DNA of 64,000 bases from Antitrichia curtipendula (GCA_951230915.1 OX579634.1:45149570-45213569), one strand, 5' to 3'; shown: positions 21,815 through 35,120, counted from the stretch's first letter. A program made the numbers and translations. Notes: generated from the sequence alone by a model not told the origin.

Positions 21815-24800
21815 GATTTTTTTAGCTGCTACAATACTTTTGAAATTATATAATTTTATGATTTCAAACTTACAAATTAATAAATTATTATTATTTTTAA
21901 TTTAGATGTAGCAAATTAGAAAGTTCATTGAATTGAAATTTTACACACCTACAACTTTACAACTATAAAAATTAAAAATTTCTTGACATTAGCATGAAGA
22001 TTAAGAAGAAGTGCTCTATACTTCTTCTTTTCTTTTTTTTAATAATTTGAAACACATGGACAATTTCCATTGCAAGGGAAAACAGCACAAGGAACCAGGA
22101 GCCGAGGTCCATACTTCTGTTTATTTAGTAAACATACATCACATGTGGGGGTTCAGTAATGCAGAAAGTGCATAATCATATCTTAGCACCTGCACTCAAT
22201 AACTTTGCACGCTGTCCCAGCACACAAGAGAAGCTGATGTCCCTGAATTCCTGAACGAGTAACTTTGTGACTGCCAAGTACTCAGCTGAACACAAAGCCA
22301 ACCGTTTCTTTTCCAGAAAGTAGTGACAGGTCAACTCCACGATTTGTAAACAAGCATTATCAATCGTTGATTAAACTGAATATATCAACGACACTAGGTC
22401 AAGCCAACTGGAATGTTCACATGGAAGTCCCTCTCTGCCCTTCAAGTCACCCTCAACTTCAATGACGTAGCTGCAGGAAGGAGAGACATGTCAGATTGAT
22501 TGTATGTTTTACGCGCCAAGTTTGATGGCGGGATGTTACAATACTGGCCCTTCAGGATTTGGACTACCAAGTCATCAGAGCCTAAGGGCTGCAGGGGCCA
22601 CCTCAGTGACCTCACATTCCCCTTCATGATAAGGGCAGCTGTACAAGGAGCCGTGCAAGGGTACCTGAACAAGGAGCTACTATTATCTATGCCTTCAGCA
22701 CATGATTCTAACAGGAATGTTCTTGAACAATACATTCTGCGTATTCAGCTATACAGAAGCATTCTGTTGGAGATAGCCTTCAGTTAGTATGAGGAATTGG
22801 TACACAAGATCAACGTATCTAGGGTTTAGGGTTTAGGCTTAGGATTTCTTTAGGGTTCAAGATTTAGGTCTAGTATATTTAATTAGTAACCATTCAATGA
22901 CCAATTACTGTAGGCCATCCTATGTATTATTGTGTTAAGGGCATGTGAACATCCCATCTAGGCAATTGCCATTTTAGTTTTATTACCTCTTAATCAACCT
23001 AAAATTTCAAAAATTTATAGCAATAGGAACTATTCATTAGAGAAATTTTGGACTCTCCAGTAGTCCAATAGGTCGCTAAGAAGAGACTAAAGGGACCCAA
23101 GGTTTCCATTTATTTTGTTCTTGGAGAATTTTTTTCTCCTATCCCTGCACTCCGTTTGTACACCGCAATGTCATATGTATGATCTACAACTTTTACTATT
23201 AAAATGGACGGTGTTTGTGGCACTTAGTGTTGTTTAATCTTAGAAACTGTAAAATAAGATTGCGACCAAAGATAAAATATTCTCACAACAATGCATGATT
23301 TCAAGACCGGGTGGCATCGTGGTAAAAACTTGTGATTTTCCAGTTCATTTCTTTTGTAATTTTTTAATCATTTCAATTCAAGTCTTAAAGTTCTATTTCT
23401 TTATCATTTATTCAAATTTCATTTGTGAATTTTCATATTCAACACTTTAAAATTAATAATAATACTCTTATTGGAAGATTTGAATATCTCTTAACAATTT
23501 GAAAATTTGATAAAGATATATTCTTACATTCATTCTAGCATTCATGCTATTGTCTAAGACAATATATGAATTTGTAATAAAAAAAAGTATCTTGAAATGA
23601 AAGTAAGTGAAATTGTAATGGAAGCAAGTGAAGTGAAAGTGAAAGTGAAAGCATCATAAATTAAAGTGAAAGCATGTTACTTTAAATAGAGATAAAAATA
23701 AATAATTCATTACAACCTAACTTGAAGTTATCCAATTTGAGACACAAAGATGATTTGGTCTCAAGTGTTTGGGACCCAAACCTTGTGAGTTTGGGATCCA
23801 AACTCCATGACTTTGACACCAAAACCTCACTTGGGACCTAAACCTCACCAACTTTGGTATCCAAACTCCATAGTTGCATTCTTTCAAATTGATTTTTGCC
23901 AAAAACCTAAGAAGATGCAGAGACAACGAGCGCAGAGATTATATTAGTTTAACGATTTGGGCAGAGTTTATTCTCAAAGCTTTCTTTTGTTATTCTCTAC
24001 CAGAGTTAGTTTGATATAATGTTCTAACTGTTACAAGCTTACACATTCCGTTTTGAAAAATAAAATAAAATAAAATTTGAAGTCATAGGTTTATTCTCAT
24101 GCTTCTAGGTGGAAGGTGAAAGCGGCAAGGGTTGATCAAGTCCACATTAAATAACCAAACAACCAAAAAAACACAATTGAAAAAAGTCATAACAAGTACT
24201 TTGCTCTAACAACCACGGAATAGAAAACGGAGTTATACTCTTTGTCAATAAGCTATTCATACAAAGTGAATCTTTTTTGTCATAGATGTCGTCGTTTTTC
24301 TAGCTCTGTAGGGTTCTTGAATTAGCTTGGTTTGTCACAAACTCCCTCTGGAGAGTCCGGAATTTCTCTCATGTAAATCAACTACATCAATCACAAAAGT
24401 ACGTAATATTTAAATGACCAAAGACAAATCTAGCTGAGATATTGTAATGTTAAACCAAATTGGAACTAGTTTGTCAAATTGGTTAAGAAGTAATTTTTTT
24501 TAAACAAATAGAAAAGTCCATCGCAAAGCAACTAAAAAACACCTACTTTAGAAATAGCAACCTCATTGAAAGTTCATCCAAAATTATTGCCAATGCTTAG
24601 AAGGCTAAATCCCTAATAAAAAACGTTTCTTCCAACCACTCCATAGATGTTTTTAATTTTATAAACGTTGTTCATCTAAATTTGTGTCTCTAAGAAAAAA
24701 AATGTCAACAAGTTAATCTTATTCAAAAACTCAAGTTTTGCAAACATGTGTTGAATAAAGTATCTAGCCCTGGGACACTACTGCAAATACTCAATGTTCA

Positions 24801-25155
24801 ATAGATGACTTCACCTTGCATTGTAGGATGAAAAAAAATGTATTTTTATCCATTTTTTTTATTGAAGGTACTTGAGTACATTTTTAGTGAATTGAATTGC
24901 AAATTCCCTCAACATGGTTTTATTGGCTTTTCTAAAGAAGTAAGTTAATTCACGAATCACCGTTGTAGTGCATTTGGGCCACTTCTTGCTATTATTCTTG
25001 ATGTAAAATTGATGTTTTTTGAATTTGAGTCTAACAATTGCATTGAAGCTTCTCAACTTGTATTTGATATTTCAACTTGCTTTGAAACTTGTACTTCACA
25101 TATGAATTCATCTCTGAAAAATAAACATAAATTTTTTTATTCATATCTATATCTA
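21815..25155. other. AT-rich gene-free stretch with a telomere-like motif
   Basis: No gene is supported. A short frame at 22500-22787 is open but unrecognised. At about 22828-22867 there are two to three copies of the plant telomere motif TTTAGGG, then degenerate TTAGG sequence. The rest is low-complexity AT-rich sequence. Confidence 0.5.
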
Positions 25156-25754
25156 TCTATACCTTAGATTAGGTTGTTTGTTTGTTTTGTTTTATTTGAT
25201 ACAATGAGATCTAAGAAACCATGAGGTGTCCGGAGGCATTTTTGAAACTGTTGAAAAGCTTTTGAGAAGGAGAGTGCCTGGACTTTGTTTCATGTGGTTT
25301 GGACCTACGGTGTGAAAGTTATTGAATTTCAAAAGTTTTTATGAATAAAAAATATTTAATTAAATTATATTTATTTTGAAAAAAACATAACTTTTACATC
25401 CTGTGTCTAAATGCTACAAAACAAAGCCCTTGCATTCCTTTCATGCATAGAGCTTGCTATTCATACCAATTTCGTGGCCTTTGGACATGTGGTGTGAGAG
25501 ATAAGGATTTTTTAAACTAAAAAATTGAATTGAATTATTTTGGAAAAATCCTAACTTTCACATTGCGTGTCCAAACGCCATGAAACAAAGCCCTTGCACA
25601 CCTTTGTGCTTAGAGCTTTCTATTTGTGCCAAGAATGCAACTTCTCACACTACGGTGAGAAGGTTACTGAATTTAAAAGTTTTCATAAATTAAAAAATTA
25701 AAAAAATTACATTTACTTTTATTTTGATTGTGGCAACGACACAGGGCACACTAG
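25156..25754 (+). mobile_element. Helitron-like non-autonomous insertion, copy 2
   Basis: Starts A|TCTATACCTTAGATTAGG and ends CAGGGCACACTAG|T. The A and T at the flanks and the TC...CTAG ends fit Helitron insertion. It contains repeated inverted blocks around TGGACTTTGTTTCATG and its complement, partly duplicated compared with copy 1. No Rep-helicase gene is present. Confidence 0.5.
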
Positions 25755-26155
25755 TCTGGTTGCAAAATGGTAGCAAACAGATTGATGGGCAGGGAGTGTT
25801 CAAATCAAAGGTTATTGGTCTGTCCTTACAAGGCTAGCTAAAACAGTCTGGGTCATGATTAACAAACTCAGGCGCTTATGGTTCAAATTACATAAAAAAA
25901 TGCTCACCTAGCCATCTCCTGAAGTATATCGTTTGTACTTATTCGTTTTGGCATTTTAATATTGATTAATTCTCCGTTATCTTGCCCCTATCCCACCAAT
26001 CCAGGCTCATGCAACATGATTCTGAAATGTGCTCCAAATCAGGAACGTCAAAGTTTATTTTGTATTCCTAAGCAAATAGGTTCACTTGGCCTTATCCCCA
26101 GTCAAACTGTTTATAGAATTCTAGTTTTGCCTCCATTCCTTGACACTTTGCAAAG

Positions 26156-28032
26156 ATGCCTCCTCGCGAGCGCCCAATTGATCGTATCGAAACTGTTACC
26201 TTGCACAATGTGCAGGAGCATGCCACTCAAAGGTACATTCCCATGCAGTTCTCGCTGAACTCCTGGATAATCCTTGAGCCTGACCTCAACTCCGAATGGG
26301 GCCAGGATTCTGGAAGGTATGCAGTCTCCAGTGCGCAATATTATTGGAAAGCCAAAATAGTTGGTTTCAGGTCCGGAGGGAATGACAATTTGGTGACACA
26401 GATTCGCGTCCGCCACGCTTATGAGCCGCGCCAATTGTCATTGGACCCACAGGTCCCACGTCCGCGACTTCCTTGCAATTGTAAGTTCACCTTCCGTTTT
26501 CATTTAAAGCTTTGATTCTTAGTGGATATAACATTTCTCCCTTCTTCTCTCCCTCTGTGTCTCTGTCTCTGTCGCTATCTCCGTAGGGTCGTGTACTACT
26601 CACCAGAAATCCTTCTTGCTGCTACCCTCGTTGTGCAGAATTAGGGATAGTTGAACCCAGGTTTTGGTGGATGTAACTTAACTGCAATGAAGCGTCCTCT
26701 TTCAGTCTCCAAGCCTGTTGTGTACACAGCAAGGTCGTAATCAATAACTGGGTAGGCACTGATGAGGCACTGATTAGGAAGAGTCCTCTTTCAGTCTTCA
26801 AGCCTGTTGTGTACACAACAAGGTCGTAATCGATAACTGGGTAGGCAATAAATTAGGCACTGATTAGGAAACAAACTCAGTCAATAACCGATATCAAAAA
26901 TCTGCATTTTAATGTTGACTGAATCACTTGAATATGGATCAATGAATTACCTAGGAGGTATGCAAAGAAACTGTTTGTTCCATAGTGTCTACTTGATTGG
27001 TGTTGAATTGTTCCAATCTGTTTTTCTATCAAACATTACGTCATTTTTCTCAAGCGTGATTATCCGTAACGTTACCTTCAGTCTTGTATTCTAACAACGT
27101 CATTGTGGATTGTGCTTGTTGCACTTGATTATGCAGATCTTTTTCCCTCGTACTTTGAGGATTGGGTAGAGCCAGCATCTGTAGTGGGGCTCATCGTAGC
27201 AGTGCATGCCGACATTGGAGAGCGGATTCACCATAACCGCACCCACTGTGAGCTGCATGACCAATCAATCTTCTTCTTCAAATATGTTTACGTTCCACCC
27301 GCTGGCCACCGTCTATATGGGCAGTTGGAAGAAATTCCATTGCCAGGCTTTGGCTCCCTGTCATGGCCACTCCCTGATATGAGCACGTAAGAGAGTTTCC
27401 ATGCCAAGCTACGGTTGGACTTCAGAACGGCTCTCAAGCCAAAAACAGGGTCCCGCCAAAGCTCAATAAAGTGGTTTATTCCTTTTACCATATTTGTAGA
27501 TCTCTTTGCGTCGGCTAAAAATCGGGTCCGGACTCCTACATTGTTTACATTCAGAGACCTTGATGACGTTACTTTTTCTGACCTCATGGATGATGGGTGG
27601 TCTTCGAAGACCACTGTCGGTGACGATATTATCAGGTGCAAGGTTTCTCTCCCAAGCGTTGTCTTCAGGTATCACATTGGTCGGCAAAATCTGTATGCCA
27701 ATTTTTACTTCACAAAGGAGCGAGCAGTTGGCCGGGATTGGGTGCCCTTGGAGCACAAGAGGGGGGTCCCGCTCATCAGCCTCTCTTGTGAGGTGCTTGA
27801 AGCCAACCCTCCACTTGTACTTCGATTCGCAGTTGGCAACGACTGGCCCATATCGCATCTCCGACACGAGGTTCAGATTAGTATGGGCCATACAGCACCG
27901 AAAGAGTATGTGTTCCTTGTATCAGAGCCCGGGGGTGTTGATAAGAAGCTGAACAAACGAAAGGAACACAAGAGCATAGTAGCAGATGTCTTGCCCCCTT
28001 GTTCTTTGAAGTTGAAGATTTTTTATGATTGA
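26156..28032 (+). CDS. Intact three-exon gene of unknown function
   Basis: Exons 26156-26480, 27137-27386 and 27555-28032 join in phase (donors GTAAGT and GTAAGA; acceptors TTATGCAG and ACATTCAG) to 351 codons including stop. The start ATG opens MPPRERPIDRIETVTLHNV. The middle is rich in aromatic residues (LFPSYFEDWVEP; FFFKYVYVPPAGHRLYG), and the C-terminal third reads like a globular beta-rich domain ending KLNKRKEHKSIVADVLPP. No signal peptide, membrane segment or catalytic motif is seen. I do not recognise the family. It lies between the RNase H-like gene and the MULE transposase inside the giant element, and unlike its neighbours it shows no stop or frameshift. That suggests recent arrival, selection or a young element. 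Confidence 0.6.
26694..26870 (+). repeat. Tandem duplication of about 88 bp inside an intron
   Basis: Two copies of a unit containing TCCTCTTTCAGTCT, AAGCCTGTTGTGTACACA, CAAGGTCGTAATC and AACTGGGTAGGCA, each ending GGCACTGATTAGGAA. They differ at a few bases. The duplication lies in intron 1 of the unknown three-exon gene. Confidence 0.75.
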
Positions 28033-28098
28033 AAGTTTAATTGATAGACCTTTGTTGAGGTCTCAATTATATCCCTGCAATGTGGGCTGCAGATTCTT

Positions 28099-28167
28099 GT
28101 GCAGATAAGATGCAAATAGTTAGTGCAGATAAGATGCAAATAGTTAGTGCAGATAAGATGCAAATCC
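28099..28167 (+). repeat. Three tandem copies of a 24-bp unit
   Basis: Copies of GTGCAGATAAGATGCAAATA plus GTTA start at 28099, 28123 and 28147; the last is truncated. They lie in the 3' flank of the unknown three-exon gene. Confidence 0.85.
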
Positions 28168-28269
28168 TTTTTGATTACAAGTTAAACATTTTCACCATTA
28201 TCACTTGACAAGAATCATCAAGTATCAATCCACACTGGATCATTGCAGACGACAGCGGCAACATTTTAC

Positions 28270-28385
28270 CATCTTAGTTTTGTAATGCTAGCTTGTGTCT
28301 AGACATTGCAAATGACAAAACTAAGCTTTTTTAAAGTTTTGTAGTGCTAGCTTGTATCTGGACATTACAGATGATAAGACTAAAA
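28270..28385 (+). repeat. Imperfect tandem duplication of about 60 bp
   Basis: The unit TTTTGTARTGCTAGCTTGTR...GACATTRCARATGAYAARACTAA occurs twice (about 28277 and 28336). Each copy has mirrored AGTTTTG/CAAAACT ends that could fold. Confidence 0.65.
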
Positions 28386-29289
28386 TATTTTCAATTTTAG
28401 CTTTGCACCACTTTATAGTTTACAGAGCTATTTGTGTGCTCATGTTTGTATGCCGGACCTTTGTGTTAATTGCTCTGCATGTACTCCAATTTGATGGCTC
28501 CAACAAGTGATCAGCATTGGACACGCTTCCTGAGCTTGTATCCACACGCCTGCTTCAATGATGGAATTGATTGGTTAGACTAAGACTGCATGAATTTAAT
28601 TCAAGGAAGCCTGTGTGTCAAAATTTTGTAAAGAGGTTAAAAACAGCATAAATAATACTTGTAGTAATGCTATATATGTAGTCTAATTCTTGCCCAGATC
28701 CCAAAATATTGAACAATCTGCCTATTTTCATTTTCGAGTCCATTAAGTTCTCCATATTTACACTCCAAATTTTGTAGCTCTTGCTGGAAACATTGGTTTT
28801 TTTGCTTCTACAATATACTTAAACAGTTGATACGTGTAGAAACTGGCAAACCTCCATGTGAAAGAAGCAAAAAAATCAATTACGATCACAACAAAACAAG
28901 AGCCAGCTGTCCAAAGCTGGTTAGCACAAGAATACAACTGCGATAGTCATGATTGGATTTGAAGACCTGAAAGAATAAAGAATTCTTGCTTTAAAATAAA
29001 CTAATGCTTTGCGGGAAGACACTCAAGAGTCCTCCCTGACACAATAGGCGAAAGATATTAAATAATAATGCTGTCCGGTAAAGAAAGTCACACAAGATAG
29101 CGACTGATTTCTGTCAGAACTTCTGTACTGTAACTAGCTCTAGTAGCCCATTTACAGTAGCTCATGGTGTCACTGCCTTGCGGCCCAGTAGAGAGCTGGC
29201 TTTTTCTCTAATGAATACGAGAAGGGGAAACTCAAAACTTTCGGAACTTGAAGGGAAAGCTGTGTTCACCTGGTCCTTGGTTTGCCACA
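28386..29289. other. Gene-free spacer
   Basis: No coding region, RNA gene or clear repeat seen. Confidence 0.4.
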
Positions 29290-29810
29290 GTACCCGCACC
29301 AAGAGGGTCCTCCACACCCAGTTAGGTATGCTCGGGATCCACAAGAAGTTGAGACTGACTTAGATTCGCTTTCCTAGGGCAGGATGTGAGTAAGCCGAAA
29401 CAACAAATCTCAGCTACAGCGGAGACCAAAATAAAAAGAGAAACCCAGGGATGTTCTTAAGCCCGAGCTCGCACATCCGGGAGACTGACAATGGGGGGAA
29501 ACCCTATTGAATAAGAGGCGACGAGTAATTTCAGCTCATGAGTTCACTTGACAACCCCCGTCCCCGCACCGAGAGGGTCCTTGTCACCCCTCAGGGTATG
29601 CTTAGGGCCACCAATGGGTGAGACTAATTGAGTTGGTCCTGCTACAGACGGTGAATGCGGATAGCGCTCTGGCGGTCTCAGTCCGGAATGAACACTTCCA
29701 AACTCGTGCATTAACGAACTCTCTGCCACTACCGCAAATAGGCTGGTTCTATAGATTGTCTTGTTGTGCCCTTATCTTGGCTTCCCTCTCGGTACCGAGA
29801 AGCGCCAAAG
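29290..29810 (+). repeat. Second cluster of the CCGCACCGAGAGGG interspersed repeat
   Basis: Two copies with core ACCRAG at 29298 and 29568, and a partial third starting CCCTCTCGGTACCGAGA near 29783. The first matches the 16.1-kb copies beyond the core as well (GACTKAGAT, AAGCYGAA, GCGGAG-CCAAAA). The orientation is the same as the 16-kb cluster. Confidence 0.65.
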
Positions 29811-31216
29811 CCTCAAACGCGTATTTACAGTTTTGATGACAATATTACAACATACAGGAGGCTCGTAATATGAGAGCTTTGTGATCGACGCTAGGCAGGG
29901 TATAATGGCACTATACCTCAATTGTTGCTGCGACAGATTCTCCACCGTTTCGATGGCGACGCGATCTCAGCGTGCGTCCTTGATGTTCCATGTTCACCTG
30001 ACAATGAGAGAAAATCGTGAATACTTCAGCAAGGACGGCAGTGGCCCACGAGAGCGTTAGTTATAACCGAAGAATTGTAGGGACAAAGCAAGAGCATCAT
30101 CTGGAGTTGGATGTGGGTCAGAATCGTACAAGAGACAGAGAACTAAGATGAAGCAGTTGAAGATATGCGCACCCTACACTCTCCCGTGTTTCTGGTGTTC
30201 AGATAACGGAAGGCACTAAGGGCTCGTCAACTTTGCGTTAGCAATTGACGGCATCAAAATAACGCCCGACAACATATAAATTAGGGTTCCTTGCAGTTTG
30301 ATCCCGTTGCGTCCCCGTCAGTATACTTCTTTCTATTTGATACTTCGGGAAATACTGCATCGCCCTTGCATCGTAATTAGGACACTAAAGTCAAGCATCG
30401 TAATCATATATCACATCATAAACCGTTTCAATGGAATTTACTTAATATAATATTTAGTATGATTCATGGTGTGCCTATTCTGTTATTTAAATGTTACATG
30501 TATTATTATTAGATTTATAGAATCATGCTAATCTTGAGACTGGTTGCAACTTAATTAGGAAATTGACAACATTACCGGTACTCACATATCTCGTCATGAA
30601 TTGGATTTAAGATATTTAAATTACACCAATTATAGTTCCAGTTCTAGCGCCGATTTCTTCGACTGTATCCTATATCCGAAATTGATGACTCTGGTACAAC
30701 GTCAAATTTTATTACTCATGTTCAGCACCCGGAACCGTGTACACACTATACTCACTGACACTGAACTGCCAGCGCACGGGGTCTAGCCACAATTTTGTTC
30801 AGAGGACTCATTGGTTTACCTTTGATGAATGCCAAATACTGTCATCTGCATTTCGCAATTAGCCTTCAAGATGGCTTTGCAATGGTAGATTCGTCTAGGT
30901 GAGTGGCGATTCAACATATCATTAAACTTAGAAGGGTACAGCGAGTTATTCTGTCCTTGTCGGGAGTTTTACTATACTTCTTCCGACGTCTAGAATTAAT
31001 CTCCTACTACACCGTCTGGCACTCCATTAACACATGGATTAGTAAGCGTGCCATTTGATCATTTGGACGGATTCTAACCGTCAGTCTAATATTATTAATA
31101 GAAGAATGTGATACGATGCGGGTTCTTTAAGGCGTTAATGCAACCTATGGTATACAACCTTTGTATTCAGTGTAACCAACCATTGGCTTCTGGAATACCA
31201 CTCAAACACCGCTCAT
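29811..31216. other. Gene-free spacer upstream of the transposase pseudogene
   Basis: No supported gene. It may contain the promoter and leader of the MULE transposase. Confidence 0.4.
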
Positions 31217-34200
31217 GTGTCAGGAGGTAATGAAGGCGTATCAGGAGTCAGTCCAAGTCTATTTTCTATTTTCGAATCGTGTGGATTCTGGAAGGAAGGA
31301 GCACTACTGTGCATTTTGGGTAGTTTTGGCGGTCTGCTTGGTTCCGCGCTTTGTACCCATGATTTGAGCATTGTTTCTATGGCAGACCTTTCGGAATTGG
31401 TGGTTGTTAGTGCAAACAAAGGCGAAGTCCCAATTCTTTTTCAAGTCGCCTCTGATGGATTTGCTGCTATATTGGCTTCTCAGTTAGCTTCAAGGTTCCA
31501 ACTGAGAGAGGACTATGTCTGTGTTGACGAAGAGATTTTTGAGCCGGGGTCGGGAATTCTCATTCACACTGTTGGCCAACTTTCTGCGTTAGAAGATGGC
31601 ACCAACGTCTGGCATCTTAAGCCAGGGAAGTACAGAGCGTATGGAGTTTGATCGCTATTGGTAGCAGTGGATGAAGTCGGATGCACCCCTCGCTTGTCTT
31701 TGACGTCGTCTTTTCAAACACCATCTTTGCTCCGTGTGAAGGTAGAGTTCCATATAGACAGTGTCACAATTTTGAGTTCTGATTCTGATCGCAATTCAGA
31801 AGAGCATGTTTTGGGCTTGCAAACTCCGTTTTCTGTGTCAACTTTACCTACTCTTCCTAGCCTTCCCTGTTGTTCGTTGTCAAACTCATGCGCAAATAGT
31901 GGATCTATTATTGATTGTCTGCGTCAGTTACGGATTCAAAAGGGGTGCCGGAACGTGCTGTCCAAGATTGATTATGAGAGTATAAGTATTCAGAAAGTTA
32001 TTACATTGCCTCCACGATTCAATGGAAATATCATATTTGAGTTGCCGGCATTAGATACGAGATGCTCTATATCACAAGCCAAGCAGATGTCTGGAATGGA
32101 TAAACGTTACGACGAGCACGTCTGGTCGAAGACAATGACAACTAATATCAATAATCGGATGGGCTTGACGTTTCGCACATCTGTATGCCTTGGGCATCTT
32201 AGATGCAACAATGCATGTTGCGAATTTCTCAATCGTGTTAATCGCATTGAAGTTGTGAATGAGTTAGAATGGGAGGGACTGTCTCCATCTGCCTTGAATG
32301 TTGGCGATTTGCATCCGCAAGGATCATCACTTGTCTGCAAAATCTGCAAACAGCCTCCATCTTGTATTGCAAAATGACTTGTTAAGGCGTACTATGTCGT
32401 GGGAAACCTTGGGATGACTCGGGCGTTCGTACACCTGGGAGTTCACGAACATCCCGTTAAGGATGGAGAACTGCGGGACATCCAGGAAAGAACTAGAATC
32501 CTTATCGGTGAACAAATGGAGAAAATGCCAATGGCAACAAATTCATCTATCGTATTGGAGGCTACGAAAGAACTACTTGGCAAATTGATCCTCAGCCAAG
32601 ACAAAGTGAATCCGAAGCAGCTCAACTTTGATGACCTTGTCCCTGTGCTGGACAAATGCAAGTATTTCAGTTCCCCCAGTATCCGGAACGAGGTTACGTC
32701 GTTCAAGAGTCTCAGGAGATTGGGTGTCATTGATAGCATTACAAAGTTAAGAGGTTCAAGCACTTGGGCTTTCATTCAACAGAGCAAGTTTCCCGGACAA
32801 GGAACAGAGGCGGATAAAGTATTTCTCTTCAAAATGTCAGAAGTCAGTCCGGGAAGTGGAGTAGATTTAGTAAAGAGAATGCAAGAAGGTGGTGACCTTC
32901 AGGACTCATGGATGATGTTCGATCACGTGAAAAGGGGTGGACCACGATGGCATGCCATGTTTATGATGCCACGTACTGCCGTGTCATGAGTATCGCAATT
33001 TGCGACATGCAATCTGAAGATTCAACTGCCCAGATCCTATTTTGGAGGAATTTAAACGCCATCCTTGCCAGACATGGTGTGAGGGACACCCAGTTCAAGG
33101 GATTCATGGCGGACAGCGCTCAAGCAAATTGGAATGCTGTTAGGACAATTTATGGTTCAGGAGACAGTACCGTGGCAATGGAAAATCGTGAAAGAACATG
33201 CCTTTTTCATTGGACGCAGTCCATGGAAAAGCATACCAAGGCTGACATCCGCGGTGACTTGCAAGATCAGCATCGCATGTTATGCAAGCAATACAAAAAC
33301 ACCACATCCCCAGATGAGTCTGAAACAAGGTACCTTGCCATCAGGGCTTGGTGGTTGTCATCCGGTGCCACATGCAAAGAAGGAAGACGTCGACTGACTT
33401 GTGGTTGTCATTCTGGCATTTCCGCTATCGCTAGTGGAGTGGCTTTTTGCAACTTGTATGCTCACTTATCCCATTTATGTCCTTTATAAAACGGGGATCA
33501 TTTCTTGGCCACTTAGAGAGTAATCTGCTTTTGTAAATTGTAATGACCTAGTTCCAGTCAATTATATCAAGTATTCTAATGGTAATCCTTCATATTGGTA
33601 TTCAGGATCTTACGGAGACAGAACTTGCGGAGATGCCGTCTTGCAACCTTACTGAGATAGTCCACAATAAGTGGCTTCAGCAATCCGGCAATCGTGGTAA
33701 CGATTTGTACATAGCCATGGTAGATGACTTTGTTAGAGCATTCATGCAGATGGTGAGGTGTTATCAATATTTGAAGGGTAATGAAGCTGGCACCGGTCCG
33801 GGGAAGGAAGAACTAATGCTCCGAGCTGCCCAACGATCGGCACAAAGAAGTGGGAATCCGAAGGCGCTCACGGAAGCTATTTCAAGCATTCGAGGTGTTG
33901 AAGAATTTGTGAATAGAGAGCCGCAAATAGAGGGTGAAGAAGTCTTTGGATCTCATAAGTGGAAGGCAGACATGCCTCTCGGATGCAACCAAGATTCTCA
34001 CAGGCCGGACAAAGTCAATTTTTCTCGTCCCCGAATCCAAACAAGATCATCAAGAGCATCATCAAGTGCAGCCCAATTGAATCCGATCATTGAAAATGAC
34101 ACGTCAAGAATGGATGTGGATATCGAAGGACTTTTTGCTAATGATGTGATTTTGGAACGTGGAAATACTGCACCATCCACTCACATATCATGTATCCAAG

Positions 34201-35075
34201 AGACAGAGGTTGACAAAACTCAGTGGCATATTGCGAGACTACCAAAGGCATCTGCGAAGGCGTGCTTTGCTGATCAAGCAATTACAAAGAAGAAGTGCAC
34301 TACTCGAATAGTTCAGAACAACAAACCTACAGCAGCGCCAACTTATACAGGTATGATGGTCAATTATAGGAAAAATTGTAATGATTGAATGGATTTTTTT
34401 TTTTGCAATGACGACATCGAATGGTGCGTGAAGGGATATCGACGGAAGTGGGTGTTAACTGTACCACGTGTTCCAAGTATTTGGCCTGTTGAAATCGGAA
34501 CCAAACTTTCATCAGCTGAGATTTTAGCACTCGAAGCGGCGGGATTTCAGCTTCCAAAACGACAGGTCATTTCACCACAACGATTCTTTGGTGGAGATGC
34601 TACAATCGGATTGGTGCGAGATTACCCAATTCCGTCTAGTCCAGATGAGTATCCCAAAACTCGGGCGGGTAAACTCATTAGACGGAATCCAAAGGCCCCA
34701 ACAACAAAGCATCAAAACAATTGTGCTTCGTCATTGACTCTTGAAGCACGCATTGAAAATGTAACCATGGTCCCTCATCCTGGATTTGGGTGTATTGTTT
34801 CAATAATTTCTGGTGTCGAGCCTCGTACAGAACAGTACATGCTAACAATTTCATCATTTCCAGACTGTACCTGTCCTTATTTCAAGAAGATGAAACTGAA
34901 ATGTTTAGGAAAGCAAGGAACATGGGCTAACTGTAAACATTTGTATTTCCTTTTTACAGTTGTTTGCAACTTACAGTGCGAATCAGATGGCTTCATTCAT
35001 GCCGCAAGCTTTAGCTTTAATGAGGTAAAGGCAATTCTTCTCCGGAGGATACTCAGCTATGTTCGTTCTAGTTAG
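31217..35075 (+). pseudogene. MULE-like transposase with SWIM zinc finger, decayed
   Basis: Probably the giant element's own transposase. MULE transposases cut and join element ends through an RNase H-like DDE core. In order: a Cys/His-rich region (CLGHLRCNNACCEFLNR ... CKICKQPPSC, about 32187-32363); a DDE core with Asp in YDATYCRVMSIAICDMQ (about 32965), Asp in FMADSAQANWNAV (about 33112) and a CLFHW motif (about 33199); the conserved WHFRYR block; an intron at 33456-33605; MPSCNLTEIVHNKWL; and a SWIM finger (CTCPYF at about 34869, CKH at about 34935). Lesions: TGA at 31649-31651, TGA at 32375-32377, a one-base frameshift near 32960, another near 33385-33402, TAG at 33429-33431 and TGA at 34386-34388. 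It is homologous to the split gene at 64000-63070/9616-8589, whose intron lies at the same position. Confidence 0.8.
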
Positions 35076-35120
35076 TTTATGTGCAGTAAGACATCAGTAC
35101 TCTCTGTATGTACTGCACTT

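Noticed and set aside
22500..22787. 95-residue plus frame; its end faintly recalled a HORMA-domain segment
   Set aside because: The likeness covers only a few residues, no splice-linked exons were found, and the region is gene-poor.
27387..27425. Alternative short intron joining exon 2 of the unknown gene to 27426
   Set aside because: A 39-bp intron is implausibly short. The acceptor at 27554 has a pyrimidine-rich tract and the right phase.
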